A DNA stretch of 61,200 bases from Chloroflexota bacterium (lineage in GTDB: Bacteria > Chloroflexota > Ktedonobacteria > Ktedonobacterales > JADMIN01), in contig JAKAIY010000003.1 in the NCBI GenBank assembly GCA_021814145.1, positions 1 through 61,200 of the forward strand, in the 5' to 3' direction. Positions 60,273-61,200 of this stretch are shown piece by piece (within the stretch, counting starts at the first letter, position 1; each line of letters begins with the position of its first letter). The notes beneath the pieces are model-generated. The model made no database searches. It was not told the origin of the DNA and saw only the letters and a list, made by a program, of their open reading frames with translations. The translations under genes and the position numbers were made by a program.

Positions 60273-60718
60273 AAGCCATGCTCTTTGTGCGCCCACTCCC
60301 AGAAGGCGTTGGATGTCGCGATGATGGTGCTGGTGAAGTCGTCGAGCAATTCCTGGTGAATGCCCTTCTCGAGATCGAGCTGGCCTTCGAGCATGATGCG
60401 CCCATACGAGCGCCCAGCGTCTTGCCGCATGCGGAGATACGCTTTGGGCCAGCGCTTCTCGGTGTTCCATGTATTGCACATGCGGATCGCGCGCTCAACA
60501 TCCAGAGGCTGGATAATGGTCGTGGATTCAGTGTAGATCGCGTAGATCTGGCCCATATTGCCGCTTGCCATCAGCATAACCGACATCTCATTGCCGCGAT
60601 CAACATCAAAGCCAAACTGGACGATAAAGTCACCGTCACTGTCGCGCAAATAGCGCAGCCCGGTTGATTTGAGGAACTGCTCGATCATCGAGCGGTCAAA
60701 CTGGCTGACGATAGCCAT
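60269..60718 (-). CDS. YbjN-like protein
   Basis: A 149-residue protein: FDRSMIEQFLKSTGLRYLRD, then DFIVQFGFDVDRGNEMSVML, YAIYTESTTII, RAIRMCNTWNTEKRWPKAYL and GRIMLEGQLDLEKGIHQELL. This alternation of helices and strands fits the YbjN/CesT-like fold, members of which may act in sensing or as chaperones. It is the only gene here with so few Gly/Ala/Pro residues. AGGGGG lies 8 nt before the ATG. An AT-rich stretch upstream (60790-60870) is the likely promoter. Confidence 0.75.
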   Translation of the reverse strand: MAIVSQFDRSMIEQFLKSTGLRYLRDSDGDFIVQFGFDVDRGNEMSVMLMASGNMGQIYAIYTESTTIIQPLDVERAIRMCNTWNTEKRWPKAYLRMRQDAGRSYGRIMLEGQLDLEKGIHQELLDDFTSTIIATSNAFWEWAHKEHGF

Positions 60719-60962
60719 CTAGACACCCCCTCGCCCTTCTACGCACACCACGATCACGATATGGAAAGCCGCCGCGAGCCTGACGGCGCTCTCCCTCTAT
60801 AATTGAACGATAGCGTAGTAAAATGCCGCCTAATCGAGCTAACTGTAGCACTGTTATACGCCATCGCTTCCTGTTTAGCAAGAGGCGCTCTGGTGGGGCC
60901 AGATCAGGGCTTGTGAAGAGTCGCCGGCGCCGCCGGTCGCGCCGGGTGGCGTGGGCGCGCGC

Positions 60963-61200
60963 TCACGAGGTCAAGAGCTGGAGCCGCTCGCGACTCAGCA
61001 CAGCGATCCGTCCGTGCGAGCCGCTGATCGCGCCCGCCGCTTCGAGCTCCTTGAGCGCGCGGCCCACCATCTCCCGCGCGGTGCCGGCCATCGCGGCGAT
61101 CTCCTGCTGGGTGAGCCGGCGCTGTGGCTGCTCGCCGCGCTCCGCGCGTTCCTCCTGCTCGAGCAGAATCTTGGCCACCCGCGCCCGCACATGCCGGAAC
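60963..61200 (-). CDS. Crp/Fnr-type regulator, C-terminal helix-turn-helix (partial)
   Basis: The frame is open through the right edge of the window, so only the last ~78 residues are seen. FRHVRARVAKILLEQEERAE, RRLTQQEIAAMAGTAREMVG and RALKELEAAGAISGSHGRIAVL (split: RALKELEAAGAI, SGSHGRIAVL) are the C-terminal winged helix of the Crp/Fnr family. The N-terminal cyclic-nucleotide-binding-like domain must lie beyond 61200. The target and ligand are unknown. Confidence 0.88.
   Translation of the reverse strand, partial: FRHVRARVAKILLEQEERAERGEQPQRRLTQQEIAAMAGTAREMVGRALKELEAAGAISGSHGRIAVLSRERLQLLTS

Overview
The window is GC-rich, gene-dense chromosomal DNA from a bacterium. Genes have strong Shine-Dalgarno sequences (AGGAGG/GGGAG types), several GTG or TTG starts, and many 1-4 nt stop/start overlaps. 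An Obg GTPase with an OCT domain, an ANTAR response regulator next to a RicT/PSP1 protein, TreT, a TadE/TadE/TadG set, DUF2267 and a Ser/Thr kinase fused to a PQQ propeller fit Chloroflexota (Ktedonobacteria-like) best. That placement is inference from gene content; no rRNA is present to settle it. I see no transposase, phage gene, CRISPR array or integration site.

Layout. 1-3.2 kb: a GNAT fragment, a small membrane protein, a nitrilase-family gene broken by one amber codon, and a PRC/BON-like protein. 3.2-11.9 kb: a run of minus-strand genes (TPR membrane protein, Ser/Thr kinase-PQQ, pseudokinase-PP2C phosphatase, degenerate J-domain/VWA protein, SDR) that reads as a phospho-signalling block. 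12.1-15.9 kb, divergent: two TadE-like pseudopilins and a large TadG-like protein. 16-25.6 kb: queA, a DedA protein, treT with a cysteine-less flavoprotein, a flavodoxin, a SnoaL-like protein, tRNA-Gln, glmU and a CorC-type CBS protein. 25.6-28.4 kb: a long non-coding stretch, csrA with an unusually long disordered tail, and two small minus-strand genes.

28.4-33.6 kb: a phenylacetate locus. A TetR gene and an aldehyde dehydrogenase gene are divergent from paaA-paaD(N)-paaB-paaC-paaD(C). PaaD is split into separate MIP18-type and zinc-ribbon genes at opposite ends of the operon. Two palindromes sit on the divergent promoters. 33.6-36 kb: a phosphodiesterase, DUF5654 and birA, the last preceded by a roughly 255-nt structured leader with its own promoter and terminator. 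36.2-37.8 kb: an alpha/beta hydrolase-TetR operon with a palindromic promoter.

38.2-61.2 kb: a 1028-residue TPR protein, a membrane-anchored Ig-like protein, a PAC2 protein, an ECF sigma factor with its anti-sigma, the ANTAR regulator with RicT, a GMC oxidoreductase, a second CorC protein, obg, a tRNA with CAU anticodon, YceD (without rpmF), DUF2267, a P-loop kinase, a DUF1028-alpha/beta hydrolase-tgt run, a YbjN-like protein, and the C-terminal part of a Crp/Fnr regulator cut by the window edge. An extended -10 element close to TGCTATACT recurs upstream of many of these genes.

The items most worth following are the structured RNA ahead of birA, the kinase/pseudokinase-phosphatase block, the split PaaD with its operator pair, the long-tailed CsrA, and the cysteine-less flavoprotein.
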